From positions 34,004-98,003 of the forward strand of contig JAKAWS010000001.1 of assembly GCA_021816885.1 (NCBI GenBank): DNA of 64,000 nt. The letters are read 5' to 3'. How positions within the stretch are numbered: the first letter of the stretch is position 1; each line of letters opens with the position of its first letter. A model generated the notes under the pieces. It did no database searches. It was given only the letters and a program-made list of their open reading frames with translations, and had not been told where the DNA came from. Below, in pieces: positions 43,291-51,933 of the stretch. This DNA comes from Microcaldota archaeon. Its GTDB lineage: Archaea > Micrarchaeota > Micrarchaeia > Micrarchaeales > Micrarchaeaceae. Made by a program: the position numbers and the translations under genes.

Positions 43291-44031
43291 ATGATTGATT
43301 TGCGTGAAAGTCAAACCTTTTTCGGCATCTGTGCTGCAATCGAGGTAATGCTCTTTGCCCTGGGACTTTATATCGGATATTATACACTTCTGATTTTTGC
43401 CGCTTTGGGCGTTATAGCAATGTTCGTATCGTATCTCGGATGGGATATAATAGAGGCGGTAATATTCAAGCGCACCGGCGTAATCGAGGTGCTTTCCGGC
43501 TATACCGTATCTGGTGATATGGATAGCGCGGTCTTCCGTAAGGATAATCATTATTCTGCGTTAGCTGTAGCGAGGGTAGAGAACCTCGGCGGCGGAAAGT
43601 TTGATCAGAGCAGGTTTGACAAGATAATTATCGGGCTAGGTTTCCCTTTCAGGATATCCATACAACTCGAGAAGATGGATACCAGGCATATCACTGAAAA
43701 GCTACAGACAAAAAAACGGATGAAAGAGATAAAAATATCCAACATAGGGACTGTCACGAATAGGGAGGAAATGGAAAAAAGGAGGCTGACGCAGGAAGTG
43801 GCGCATCTCCAAAATCAAATATCCGAGATAGAAAAAGGTGGGGCCGCGCTTATTTTCTCTTATAACTTATTATGCACAGGTAAAGGGAAGACTAGCAGTT
43901 TGGCAGAGGCCGAAGCTGTATCTAGGCTTAGGAGACTGTGTAGCGAGTTTGACTCAGCGTTTGGCTCCTCTTCAAGGCATCTGCGCAGGAAAGAGCTCGT
44001 CTCATTCATAGAGATGGAGATGTTAGTATGA
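43291..44031 (+). CDS. Two-helix membrane protein with a VirB4-N-like cytoplasmic domain
   Basis: 246 residues from ATG 43291. Two helices at about residues 15-60 (VirB3-like layout) precede a cytoplasmic part of ~185 residues. The stretch from FSYNLLCTGKGKTSSLAEAEAVSRLRR to RRKELVSFIE resembles the end of VirB4/TraC N-terminal domains, just before the ATPase; that ATPase is the next gene, whose ATG overlaps this stop (ATGA, 44028-44031). I read the pair as a split VirB4 in which the first half carries VirB3-like helices. The alternative is an unrelated membrane adaptor. Confidence 0.5.
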   Translation: MIDLRESQTFFGICAAIEVMLFALGLYIGYYTLLIFAALGVIAMFVSYLGWDIIEAVIFKRTGVIEVLSGYTVSGDMDSAVFRKDNHYSALAVARVENLGGGKFDQSRFDKIIIGLGFPFRISIQLEKMDTRHITEKLQTKKRMKEIKISNIGTVTNREEMEKRRLTQEVAHLQNQISEIEKGGAALIFSYNLLCTGKGKTSSLAEAEAVSRLRRLCSEFDSAFGSSSRHLRRKELVSFIEMEMLV

Positions 44032-45356
44032 GAGCTTCCAAATTCGTTTTATCAAACACGGCTGCGGATTATTCTGCTGCCATGATTGCACAGGAGCTCC
44101 CCGGGAAGCTTACCTTCTGCGATGGCGGAATATATGTGGGAAAATCGATAGGTTATCGCATACCTGTGTTTTTGGATATAGAGTCGCTGATAAATCCGCA
44201 CATTTCTATAATGGGCACAACAGGCTCCGGTAAAACGCACTTGTCTAAAGTGCTCTTGGCGGGATACGCTATTGATAAAGGTTATAATGTTATCGTGCTT
44301 GATTGGAACGGTGAATATTGCAGATCTGTAGAAGATATAGGCGGGAAGGTCTATAAGTTAGGGGAAGTGGACAGAGTTTCTGTATTCGAAATCTTCAAGA
44401 ACTTGAAAGAGGCAGTGCGGTTCATATCAGAGCAATCCGGATTAAATGATGACGAGCATGCGGCCCTCTATAGGATGTTCAAGCCGGATCAAAGGAAAAA
44501 GAAAAAGACATACGCGCAGGTTTTGAAATCTTCAAAGGATAGTAACCGACAGATAAAGAAAAAACTCGGCAGTATACTATCGCTCGGAGCGTTGGAAGAT
44601 GGTGGGATAAGCCTTGAGGCGCTGTCCTGCGGCGTCGTATCCATAGACCTCTCGGCCGTGGCTTCCTATGAAGACAAAGGATTTTATTCTAAGATGGTAC
44701 TCAAAGGAATATTATCCAATATGTACATATCCGGAAGGAAGGATAACATAGAAAGGATACTTATCCTTGATGAAGCCTGGAAGCATATTGCAAACGATAA
44801 TGACATAGGGAAGTTTTTCAGGGAAAGTAGAAAATATGGTTTTGGAATTATCGCCACATCCCAACTTGCCTCTGATTTAAAAAATGACATTATAGGAAAC
44901 TCTGCTTGTTTCTTTGTGTTCAAGTTGCAGAACGATTCTGACATCAAAGCACTCAGCTCTGCCGGCATAACTGGCGATCATAGTCCGGCCGAATTGAACC
45001 GCGGCGAATGCATATTTTCCGTCTCGTTCAAGGCATATGAGCAGCCGTATTCAGCTGTGATAAGCATCATGCCCGGCGATCTGAACAAAGTTTTCTGCAT
45101 AAGAAGTGGTAATATGGAAAAACATATCTCAAAAGCTGACTTTGAAAAGATGCTAAGAGACTATTTTGATGATGGAAACAAGGCGCACGATGTCGTTAAA
45201 TCTATCGAAAGCGCAGACAATGCCGTAGATGTTGAAGCGTTAGTGGTGGGGTTAAAGGAGGCTGGTTTGAGCAGGGCTAACATACTTCTCTTCCTTTCGG
45301 AACTTGGGATAGATGAAATATTTTCTATGGATGTGTACAACGCAGTAGGCCATTAG
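44028..45356 (+). CDS. HerA/VirB4-type ATPase
   Basis: 442 residues. Walker A GTTGSGKT at 63-70; VLDWNGEY at ~90-97 is the (V/I)(L/I)DxxGEY strand typical of HerA/FtsK/VirB4 proteins; Walker B ILILDEAW at 244-251; a following RESRKYGFGIIATSQ has the sensor Gln. The last 100 residues are probably the all-helical lid found in VirB4. It should form a hexamer that drives substrate or pilin movement at the membrane. Coupled by a 4-base overlap to the preceding gene. Confidence 0.82.
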   Translation: MRASKFVLSNTAADYSAAMIAQELPGKLTFCDGGIYVGKSIGYRIPVFLDIESLINPHISIMGTTGSGKTHLSKVLLAGYAIDKGYNVIVLDWNGEYCRSVEDIGGKVYKLGEVDRVSVFEIFKNLKEAVRFISEQSGLNDDEHAALYRMFKPDQRKKKKTYAQVLKSSKDSNRQIKKKLGSILSLGALEDGGISLEALSCGVVSIDLSAVASYEDKGFYSKMVLKGILSNMYISGRKDNIERILILDEAWKHIANDNDIGKFFRESRKYGFGIIATSQLASDLKNDIIGNSACFFVFKLQNDSDIKALSSAGITGDHSPAELNRGECIFSVSFKAYEQPYSAVISIMPGDLNKVFCIRSGNMEKHISKADFEKMLRDYFDDGNKAHDVVKSIESADNAVDVEALVVGLKEAGLSRANILLFLSELGIDEIFSMDVYNAVGH

Positions 45357-45980
45357 ATGGAAAACAGGATACTTTTAGAATCCGGAATTAGGATAAAGGC
45401 TCGGCTTAAGGCCGATATGGAAATCCTAAAAAGCAGAATGGCAGAAATCGGGGCGCTGCGTCTGATAAGCGATGGCACCACACTGTCGTATGAAATATCA
45501 AACATGAAAACCAGTGCAGTAATATCGCTCGGCCACGAACAGATCCGCATAAATTACTGGCCCAGCGCACCGTCGAAGGCAACAAGGAGGGCGGCACTTG
45601 CGCGACTCCTATCCATCGCAGTCTCCGTCGAGGACTTGTATTCGATAGAGCTATCATCCATTTATACGGAAATTATAGATAACATGGACTTTGAACTGAA
45701 CGAAGACGCGAACGAGGCGCAGTTTGTAAAGTATTCGAAGCGGCTGAAACGGCTGGGGGCAATGAACTATCTTCTTTACAAGTTGCTTTCAGACGCCAAA
45801 AGCGATAATTTAAAGTCAAAAGAAGCGGCAGGCACGTCCAAGAGATTGCTATTCGAGAGCATACGTTCAGCAGAGAACTCTATCGGGAAGAAGATGCAGA
45901 ACTGGAAAGATTCGCCAAGCGGCAATTTTTCTAATGAGCTACGTGAGGAATATGTGAGATGGTGCGGCAATGGGGATTAA
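45357..45980 (+). CDS. Unknown protein of the conjugation-like cluster
   Basis: 207 residues, soluble, no signal peptide. Starts on the base after the ATPase stop. N-terminal two thirds alternate helix and strand, with a charged beta segment around residues 30-70; the last third is helical and basic. No family recognised. Its end overlaps the next gene by 11 bases. It may be a cytoplasmic adaptor. Confidence 0.6.
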   Translation: MENRILLESGIRIKARLKADMEILKSRMAEIGALRLISDGTTLSYEISNMKTSAVISLGHEQIRINYWPSAPSKATRRAALARLLSIAVSVEDLYSIELSSIYTEIIDNMDFELNEDANEAQFVKYSKRLKRLGAMNYLLYKLLSDAKSDNLKSKEAAGTSKRLLFESIRSAENSIGKKMQNWKDSPSGNFSNELREEYVRWCGNGD

Positions 45981-46623
45981 ATTATTACTGATCATGGTAA
46001 TTGCTGCACTATTGGTTACCATTGCCGGAGAATATAATTGGGCGTTCATAGCCTGGAGCATGGTCTTTCTCTCATTTGTCGTTTTTTACATGGATGGAAT
46101 GAATACTGGCAATACGATAAGGATATCACATCCAAAAAGGCAGTATAAAGATATAGCTCCAGACTGCTTTGGACTAATAGAGTATGCGAAAAAGGTAGGC
46201 GAACAAAGACGTGGAGGTTACCTCTTGATAGAGGAGTTATATGTGCATGCAAAAAGAATTGGATTAGGGATAGGAAAAGTCGAGATAGACGACCTGCTTG
46301 TATTTTACAGCTCAATCGGCAAGATAAATTATGTTGATGGAATTCTGCTTTTTGGCGATTCGCCGAGATATGGTATCTCCTGTTGGGAGGGCCTTAAGGG
46401 AACTGCGGGAGACTATAGCACCGAAAAGCGCTGTGGACCTAGTGGCTTATTGCCGACATGCGCCACCGTCAGGTCAGCAGACAGCTATCAAAGGCAGGTC
46501 CTTATAAACGAGCACGAAATGCGCGGGTTCGGCTCTGCGATTTCGCTTCCTTACACGGAGAACATTAGGCTCCTGAACCTTTTTCTATCCGGAGAGGTGG
46601 TCCTTTATGAACGTGATCAGTAA
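45970..46623 (+). CDS. Two-helix membrane protein with a soluble domain, unknown
   Basis: 217 residues. Two adjacent N-terminal helices (about 4-20 and 24-42), then ~170 soluble residues, with three cysteines (DC, SC, RCGPSGLLPTC) and a Tyr/Leu-rich end. Part of the cluster: overlaps the preceding gene by 11 bases and the next by 17. No family is recognised; a winged-helix-like fold around residues 60-115 (LLIEELYVHAKRIGLGIGK) is possible. Confidence 0.6.
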   Translation: MGIKLLLIMVIAALLVTIAGEYNWAFIAWSMVFLSFVVFYMDGMNTGNTIRISHPKRQYKDIAPDCFGLIEYAKKVGEQRRGGYLLIEELYVHAKRIGLGIGKVEIDDLLVFYSSIGKINYVDGILLFGDSPRYGISCWEGLKGTAGDYSTEKRCGPSGLLPTCATVRSADSYQRQVLINEHEMRGFGSAISLPYTENIRLLNLFLSGEVVLYERDQ

Positions 46624-46792
46624 TCTTTCGGATGTCGGGATGCTGATAAACATCTTTGTCATGTCAGCATACGGGCTGTTTTTAATAAACGGGAGAAACT
46701 CCGGCAGTTTCTTCCAAGAAAGGTTCTTTAAAGTAGTAATATCGCTCATGGTGCTATCTGCGATTCTGTTATATCTGCATTATAGGTTTTAA
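46607..46792 (+). CDS. Small two-helix membrane protein
   Basis: 61 residues: two hydrophobic helices joined by a charged loop (INGRNSGSFFQERFFK). Same strand and overlapping register with the previous gene; next gene starts 1 base after the stop. Size and layout suit a small inner-membrane subunit (VirB3- or Orf-like) of a secretion machine. Not recognised. Confidence 0.55.
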   Translation: MNVISNLSDVGMLINIFVMSAYGLFLINGRNSGSFFQERFFKVVISLMVLSAILLYLHYRF

Positions 46793-46793
46793 A

Positions 46794-47087
46794 ATGCTGA
46801 CTAGGGTCAAATCGATAGGTAGACAGAAGGCGCACGGCCCACTTGTCTATGCCACGCAAAGCGCTGTGTTTGTCTCCTTGTGCGAATTTTCCATCTTGAA
46901 GCTCGTGAGCAGCATGACAGAGATTAGACTCAACCCCGTTTTACTGATTTTGCCGGCAGCCCTCGTTGGAGGAATATCCTATCTTTGGCTTAGGCGGAAG
47001 GAGAAGCAATTGAGTGATGGTACAAGAAGACTCATCTGGGCAAATATATCTTTTATGTTAGCTGTTATGGTGTTGATATGGATATAA
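46794..47087 (+). CDS. Small three-helix membrane protein
   Basis: 97 residues: a basic N-terminus, two helices at about 22-42 and 48-66, a charged loop (RRKEKQLSDGTRR), and a third helix at the end. Overlaps the following ATPase gene by 10 bases. No family recognised; by position a membrane partner for the ATPase. Confidence 0.55.
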   Translation: MLTRVKSIGRQKAHGPLVYATQSAVFVSLCEFSILKLVSSMTEIRLNPVLLILPAALVGGISYLWLRRKEKQLSDGTRRLIWANISFMLAVMVLIWI

Positions 47088-49294
47088 AGGCCTTCAGAGT
47101 AGAGTCGATACCGTACATAGAGCCAGAGCACGGAAAGATATTTGAGGCGCTTGGAAGTTCTCCATTTATGCTGGTCTACGATTCTGACGCCAGATTCACA
47201 TATCTTAGTGTTGTCTCTAAAGAGCAAGAGGCTGTGGTCTCATCTTTGGAAATGGCGGTTCCGGGACTTTCCTTCGCAGAACATGCGGTTATGCTGCATC
47301 TTGGGGATGACCATTCATTTTTGATCCCTTATACAAACGCTGAACGCCATTCTAAAGACATCTTTGCCGATTTTCTCGGCATGTTTACTGGAGGGGTGCT
47401 CGGCATAATGTTCATTCCAGTAACTGAAGGGGCGGTAGTGAAGGCCAAGACTATCGCCGAAAAGAATCTTGAACAGATTGGAGTAAAACAGAGCACGATG
47501 GTCCAAGGAAAGTCGTTTAACACCTCCACCCAATACGAACTTTTCTCAGAATCAGATGAGATAATGGTCTTGAATGACATACTGAGTTCGATAAACTATT
47601 CCATAACAAAGAACGGGATAGGATACCGCGTAAGGATGTTTTATAGCGCGGAAAGGGAGGACATCTTTGGGTATGTAAGTTCCAGGGTTGTTGTACTTGG
47701 CAAGGATAGAAGACGGCTCTCTGAGAGCTACATAACAGAGAATTCCGGAAATGTAGATTCATTAGTCTTTGGAGAGAGCATTGCAGAGAGGTTCTTAGGC
47801 TTTTACGGCGCTGGGAAGATAGAGCATATTATAAAGACAGTAAATCCCAGGCAGTCCGGACAGCTTGAAGTCGGATGCTACGTGGCCGATTCTGTGCGCA
47901 AAACCTCCGATAAGATTGTGATTGAGCCAGACACGCTGAACCTCGGATGCATAATAAGCGGGCTGCCGGGGATGGGGAAAAGCGTGGAAGCGATGCACAT
48001 CATCGACGGCGCGCTCTCTTTGGAAAAGAGACCAAAGACTATAATACTAGATCCGACAGGAGAATGGGAGTCGTTCGCCATTTCCCACAATATGTATCTT
48101 ATAAAGCTGCAAAGCGACTGTGTGCCGATAAACCTTTTCAGATGCCCTGATTCTGTGGAGGTCTCAAAGTTTTATGCGGACCTTAGCATAATCCTCTCTT
48201 CCGCAGCTTCAGCCGGTCCGTACCGGGAGCCTCTAGAGAAATGCATGGTTAATGCATTTAGAAGAGTCTATAAAGAAACAAGAAATCCTTCTCCGTCTAA
48301 AGTTATCGATGAGATAAACAAATCGATAATAGAAATGCATGCGAAAGTTACGAATGCAGGTGTCAAGTATACCAAACATGGCGAAAATATAAAGTCGAGC
48401 ATAGAGACTCTTGTAGAGATAATATCAAGGGAGGAATATTCAGAAAGGGACGGGATAGCTATCGAGGAGCTGCTCGATGGCGGGATAGTCTTTTGCATGG
48501 GCGGTTGTTCAATACGTTCAAGACAGTTCATGTACTCGCTTATATTAAATCAGGTATATGCAATAGCTGCGAAGTTCGACAATCTCGGCGATGATAAATT
48601 AAGGATGCTTATATGCATAGAGGAAGCGCAGACCGTGTTAAAAGATCCGGAATCTCCAGCCGTGGAGGATATGCGCTATAGGATACAGGATTTCAGAAAG
48701 CAAGGCATAGGGATCATGCTTATAACCCACAATCCTCTTGACATAGACCCTTCGGTGAGGAGGCTCTGCCAGACAAAGATATATTTTAAGCAGGGAGCGG
48801 ATGTTGCCAAAACAGTCTCAGACGAACTTATGTTCAGTTATTCCGAAGAGGATGAGATCGCAAAAAGGATATGCAGGCTCTCTTCGGGAACTGCGGTGCT
48901 CAATTATGTATCAAGAATTGGAGTCGAAAGAAGGACGAACGATACAGTATTTATGGGTACTACAAGATATTTCCCGGCCGTGGGCGGCAAAAACAGGATA
49001 TCTGAGTATCTCTCTGACAAAAGAATATGCGTGAATGGAGACATCGTTGCAAACGTCACCATAAGATATTCGGATAGAATGGATAAGCTTTCTGATAAAG
49101 TCAAGAAGATAAGGAATGTAAGGCTTATGTATTTGGGTTATGTGCTCTGCGAAGAAGAGATAAGGTCTAACCCCTTCAGAATTCGGATGCTGCGCGGCAG
49201 GACGTACTGTCTGGAGCTCACGGATGATAGATCCAAGCCGATAAAAAGTTATTCCGTGGTCGGAGAGAGCGATATAGTGCTTGAGATATTATAG
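47078..49294 (+). CDS. Large HerA/VirB4-family ATPase, second motor of the cluster
   Basis: 738 residues. The first ~285 form a beta/alpha N-terminal domain (for example LVYDSDARFTYLSVVSKEQEA, then GIGYRVRMFYSAERED) like the N-terminal parts of archaeal conjugation ATPases. Walker A is GLPGMGKS at 295-302, ILDPTGEW at ~323-330 is the HerA-type strand, and Walker B reads LICIEEAQTV with Glu-Glu in place of Asp-Glu (515-516). ITHNPLDIDPSVRRLCQTKIYFKQG follows, as in VirB4/TraG. The C-terminal ~100 residues are beta-rich. It could be the VirB4 or the coupling protein role; with the smaller ATPase at 44028 the set has two motors. Confidence 0.8.
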   Translation: MDIKAFRVESIPYIEPEHGKIFEALGSSPFMLVYDSDARFTYLSVVSKEQEAVVSSLEMAVPGLSFAEHAVMLHLGDDHSFLIPYTNAERHSKDIFADFLGMFTGGVLGIMFIPVTEGAVVKAKTIAEKNLEQIGVKQSTMVQGKSFNTSTQYELFSESDEIMVLNDILSSINYSITKNGIGYRVRMFYSAEREDIFGYVSSRVVVLGKDRRRLSESYITENSGNVDSLVFGESIAERFLGFYGAGKIEHIIKTVNPRQSGQLEVGCYVADSVRKTSDKIVIEPDTLNLGCIISGLPGMGKSVEAMHIIDGALSLEKRPKTIILDPTGEWESFAISHNMYLIKLQSDCVPINLFRCPDSVEVSKFYADLSIILSSAASAGPYREPLEKCMVNAFRRVYKETRNPSPSKVIDEINKSIIEMHAKVTNAGVKYTKHGENIKSSIETLVEIISREEYSERDGIAIEELLDGGIVFCMGGCSIRSRQFMYSLILNQVYAIAAKFDNLGDDKLRMLICIEEAQTVLKDPESPAVEDMRYRIQDFRKQGIGIMLITHNPLDIDPSVRRLCQTKIYFKQGADVAKTVSDELMFSYSEEDEIAKRICRLSSGTAVLNYVSRIGVERRTNDTVFMGTTRYFPAVGGKNRISEYLSDKRICVNGDIVANVTIRYSDRMDKLSDKVKKIRNVRLMYLGYVLCEEEIRSNPFRIRMLRGRTYCLELTDDRSKPIKSYSVVGESDIVLEIL

Positions 49295-49407
49295 ATGTCT
49301 TCCGGCTTTGTTGTCCTCGAAGATAGGTAGTATAAACTTCTTTCAGAACTTAGTCAAGGTGTGCTATAAGCACAAGAAGATACAAAAAACAAAATAAGAA
49401 GAATTTA

Positions 49408-49530
49408 TTATTCATCCCAGTCGTCGTCTCCTTCGTCATCAACCTCTTCGTCGTCCTCTTCATCTTCTTCCTCATCATCTTCCTCTTCCGAAGAACGTCT
49501 TGGCGGATTTCTTTCTGGTTTGGATGGCAT
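49408..49530 (-). CDS. Small acidic protein (about 40 residues)
   Basis: After a basic lead (MPSKPERNPPRRSSEEE) the rest is a nearly unbroken run of Asp and Glu ending DDDWDE. A strong TATA box about 35 bases upstream supports expression. ATG 49530 is preferred; ATG 49542 is possible. Such tails bind basic proteins such as histone- or H1-like chromatin proteins; the basic-tail protein at 33774 is a possible partner. This is speculative. Confidence 0.6.
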   Translation of the reverse strand: MPSKPERNPPRRSSEEEDDEEEDEEDDEEVDDEGDDDWDE

Positions 49531-49561
49531 AATATTCACCATTTCAGCAATATAAATTGCG

Positions 49562-49574
49562 TAATATATAAATA
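49562..49574 (-). promoter_or_regulatory. TATA box for the small acidic protein gene
   Basis: On the minus strand this reads tatttatatatta, about 35 bases upstream of the ATG at 49530. Confidence 0.5.
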
Positions 49575-49642
49575 CCTTCGCTCGTTCCTCAGCCCGCCCA
49601 TTCGACTTTGATTTCTGCATGTATTCTCGGACGCTGTGGCAA

Positions 49643-50398
49643 TCAGAGCATGTTTACGAACAGCCCTATGACAAAACCGATAAGTATGCCAAGATATACT
49701 AGCTTCTGCTTTTGGTTGTCTCCCTCCCTAACCTGGTGTCTTATCATCGGTATTATTATGTATAAAATCGCGCCGATCGCAAGCCCTTCGAAAAAGAGGT
49801 TTAAGGAAGGATAACTTGAATAGAACCCTACGACCGCTCCGAAGATTGTCGGGAGGCTTGCGACCAGCATCAGCACAGCGACCGTTCCTATCTTTGCATC
49901 CCTTTCCCCGACAAACGGCGCGGCTATCGGAAAACCTTCTGTGGCATTCTGTAGGGTGAATCCGATCAGTATGACGAGCGTTATCCCGGAATAAAGGATT
50001 CCTGTAGAGGCTGCCAGCGCCCCGAATACAAGTCCCTCCATTGCATTCTGCAATCCCATACCTACAGATATCATCTTTGCCGTGTCATGCTTGCTCAGCC
50101 CGCCGGGATGCCTGTTCTCGAACGTATACAATACAAAGAATCCGATAAGCAGTGATATGATGAACACTGCTGAATAGTACGGATTCGCCAGGTATCCATA
50201 TCCTGCCGGGCCGTACAGCGTGCCTGACGCATCTGCGAATATATCCGCGACGAGGAAGATAAGTATGCCGATTGCCACTGAGTTTATTATCCTTTTTGTC
50301 CTCTCTCCGCTTCTCTTATGGAATATTATCGGCAGTGAGAGAAATATGGATAGGCCCATGATGGCCGACAAGAAGAAGATCTCGATAACGCCAACCAT
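49643..50398 (-). CDS. ZIP-family metal transporter
   Basis: 251 residues with seven or eight helices. Two ZIP signatures appear as MGLQNAMEGLVFGA (helix 4) and GFTLQNATEGFPIAAP (helix 5), the family HN(x)PEGL-type sites, with Gln-Asn in place of His-Asn. The His-to-Gln change in both sites may alter which metal is moved. Probably imports Zn2+ or another divalent ion. Confidence 0.85.
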   Translation of the reverse strand: MVGVIEIFFLSAIMGLSIFLSLPIIFHKRSGERTKRIINSVAIGILIFLVADIFADASGTLYGPAGYGYLANPYYSAVFIISLLIGFFVLYTFENRHPGGLSKHDTAKMISVGMGLQNAMEGLVFGALAASTGILYSGITLVILIGFTLQNATEGFPIAAPFVGERDAKIGTVAVLMLVASLPTIFGAVVGFYSSYPSLNLFFEGLAIGAILYIIIPMIRHQVREGDNQKQKLVYLGILIGFVIGLFVNML

Positions 50399-50478
50399 CC
50401 AAATACCGATATGCCCTCAGGCAAGAAAGGTTATATAGGTTCGATATTTGAGTTTGTAGCCGCATACACGATTTCTAG

Positions 50479-51915
50479 TCATCCCTTTGCGACTCCTAGC
50501 GGAACCATTCTTGCTACCAATGTGGATATCTTTGCCCCTGCCACGCTCGAAACCACATCGTCTACATCTTTGTACGCCCATATTGCCTCTTCGCTTATCA
50601 GCTTTCTACTCCTTACCCTGAATTCTATGCCCTTTTTGTTCAGGTCTGATATCGTCTTTGAAGCCGGTATCTCTCTTATCGCCTGATGCCTTGACATTGT
50701 CCTCCCGGAACCATGGCACGACGACCCAAAACTCTCTTCTGAAGATTCATCTCTCCCTGACAGCACATAGCTTGCTGTACCCATGCTGCCCGGTATTATC
50801 ACCGGCTGCCCCAATCCTCTGTATTGTCTTGGTATCTCCTTCCTCGAGGGTCCAAATGCTCTCGTCGCCCCTTTCCTATGCACATAAAGTTTTCTTTTCT
50901 TTCCCTCTATGCTGTGCTCTTCCAGTTTGGCTATATTGTGAGCAACATCGTAGAGTATGTCCATGCCCATGGCGTCTGCCGATTTCCCGAACGTTTCCTC
51001 AAAGCTCTTTCTTATCTGTGCGGTTATGATCTGTCTGTTCGAGAATGCGAAGTTCACTGCGGACCTCATCGCCGCCAGATACTCGTCAGCCTCCTTTGAT
51101 TTTGTGAACACGTAACTCAGCTGCGGGTCGGCAAGCTCTATCTTGTTCGCCTTTTGGTACTGCATCAGCTTTTCTATGTAGTCAGAGCATATTTGGTGTC
51201 CATAGCCCCTAGAACCCGTATGGACCATGACGACCACTTGATCGTCAGAAAGGTCATACCCTTTTGCTATTCCTTCATCCATGATCTTCTCGACCCTCTG
51301 CACTTCAAGGAAGTGGTTTCCCGCTCCAAGAGTGCCTAGCTGATTTAAGCCTCTCTTCTTTGCGAGTTCGCTTACCGTAGAACTGTCTGCGCCTTCCATA
51401 CAGCCGTTCTCCTCTATCATCTCCGAATCGTTGGCGAATCCGTATCCTTGGTTTATCAGGAATTGGGCTCCTTCCTCTGTGACTCTATCCAGCATAGCTC
51501 TGCTTAGACCGATGTTGTTTTTGCTGCCAACTCCGCTTGGCACGTTTTTGAACAGGTTGTCCATCAGCTTAGGGATGCTCTTTTTTATTTCTTGATACTG
51601 GAGATTGGTCTTTATCAGGCGGACACCGCAATTTATGTCGAAACCTATGGCGCCGGGAGATATTATTCCCTCGTCCGCATCGAATGCTGCCACTCCGCCA
51701 ACCGGAAAGCCATATCCCTCATGCCCGTCTGGCATCACGCACATCCTTCTGACTATGCCTGGAAGCGTCGATGCATTGATTGCCTGAGATATTGTACGGT
51801 CCTTCTTTATGCTGTCCGCTATCTTCTTGTTTCCGTATATCCGCACTGGGACAGACATGTTCCCGCTTGGGCTTATTTCCCATATAAAATCGCTGATGCG
51901 CTCTATCTCTACCAA
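50479..51915 (-). CDS. rtcB: RtcB RNA ligase
   Basis: GTP- and Mn-dependent ligase that joins tRNA exons after intron removal. Mn site: CVMPDGHEGYGFPVG, GAIGFDINCGVRL (Cys), HTGSRGYGHQ, and the guanylate-accepting His in SSCHGSGRTMSR. 478 residues, inteinless. Its substrates include the spliced tRNA-Ala, tRNA-Leu and tRNA-Pro(GGG) in this window. Confidence 0.96.
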   Translation of the reverse strand: MVEIERISDFIWEISPSGNMSVPVRIYGNKKIADSIKKDRTISQAINASTLPGIVRRMCVMPDGHEGYGFPVGGVAAFDADEGIISPGAIGFDINCGVRLIKTNLQYQEIKKSIPKLMDNLFKNVPSGVGSKNNIGLSRAMLDRVTEEGAQFLINQGYGFANDSEMIEENGCMEGADSSTVSELAKKRGLNQLGTLGAGNHFLEVQRVEKIMDEGIAKGYDLSDDQVVVMVHTGSRGYGHQICSDYIEKLMQYQKANKIELADPQLSYVFTKSKEADEYLAAMRSAVNFAFSNRQIITAQIRKSFEETFGKSADAMGMDILYDVAHNIAKLEEHSIEGKKRKLYVHRKGATRAFGPSRKEIPRQYRGLGQPVIIPGSMGTASYVLSGRDESSEESFGSSCHGSGRTMSRHQAIREIPASKTISDLNKKGIEFRVRSRKLISEEAIWAYKDVDDVVSSVAGAKISTLVARMVPLGVAKG

Positions 51916-51933
51916 AGAACTGCCTCTCAGAGA

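Noticed and set aside
41732..49294. Integrated plasmid or conjugative transposon
   Set aside because: No integrase, relaxase, replication protein or attachment repeats are visible at either end; base composition does not change sharply.
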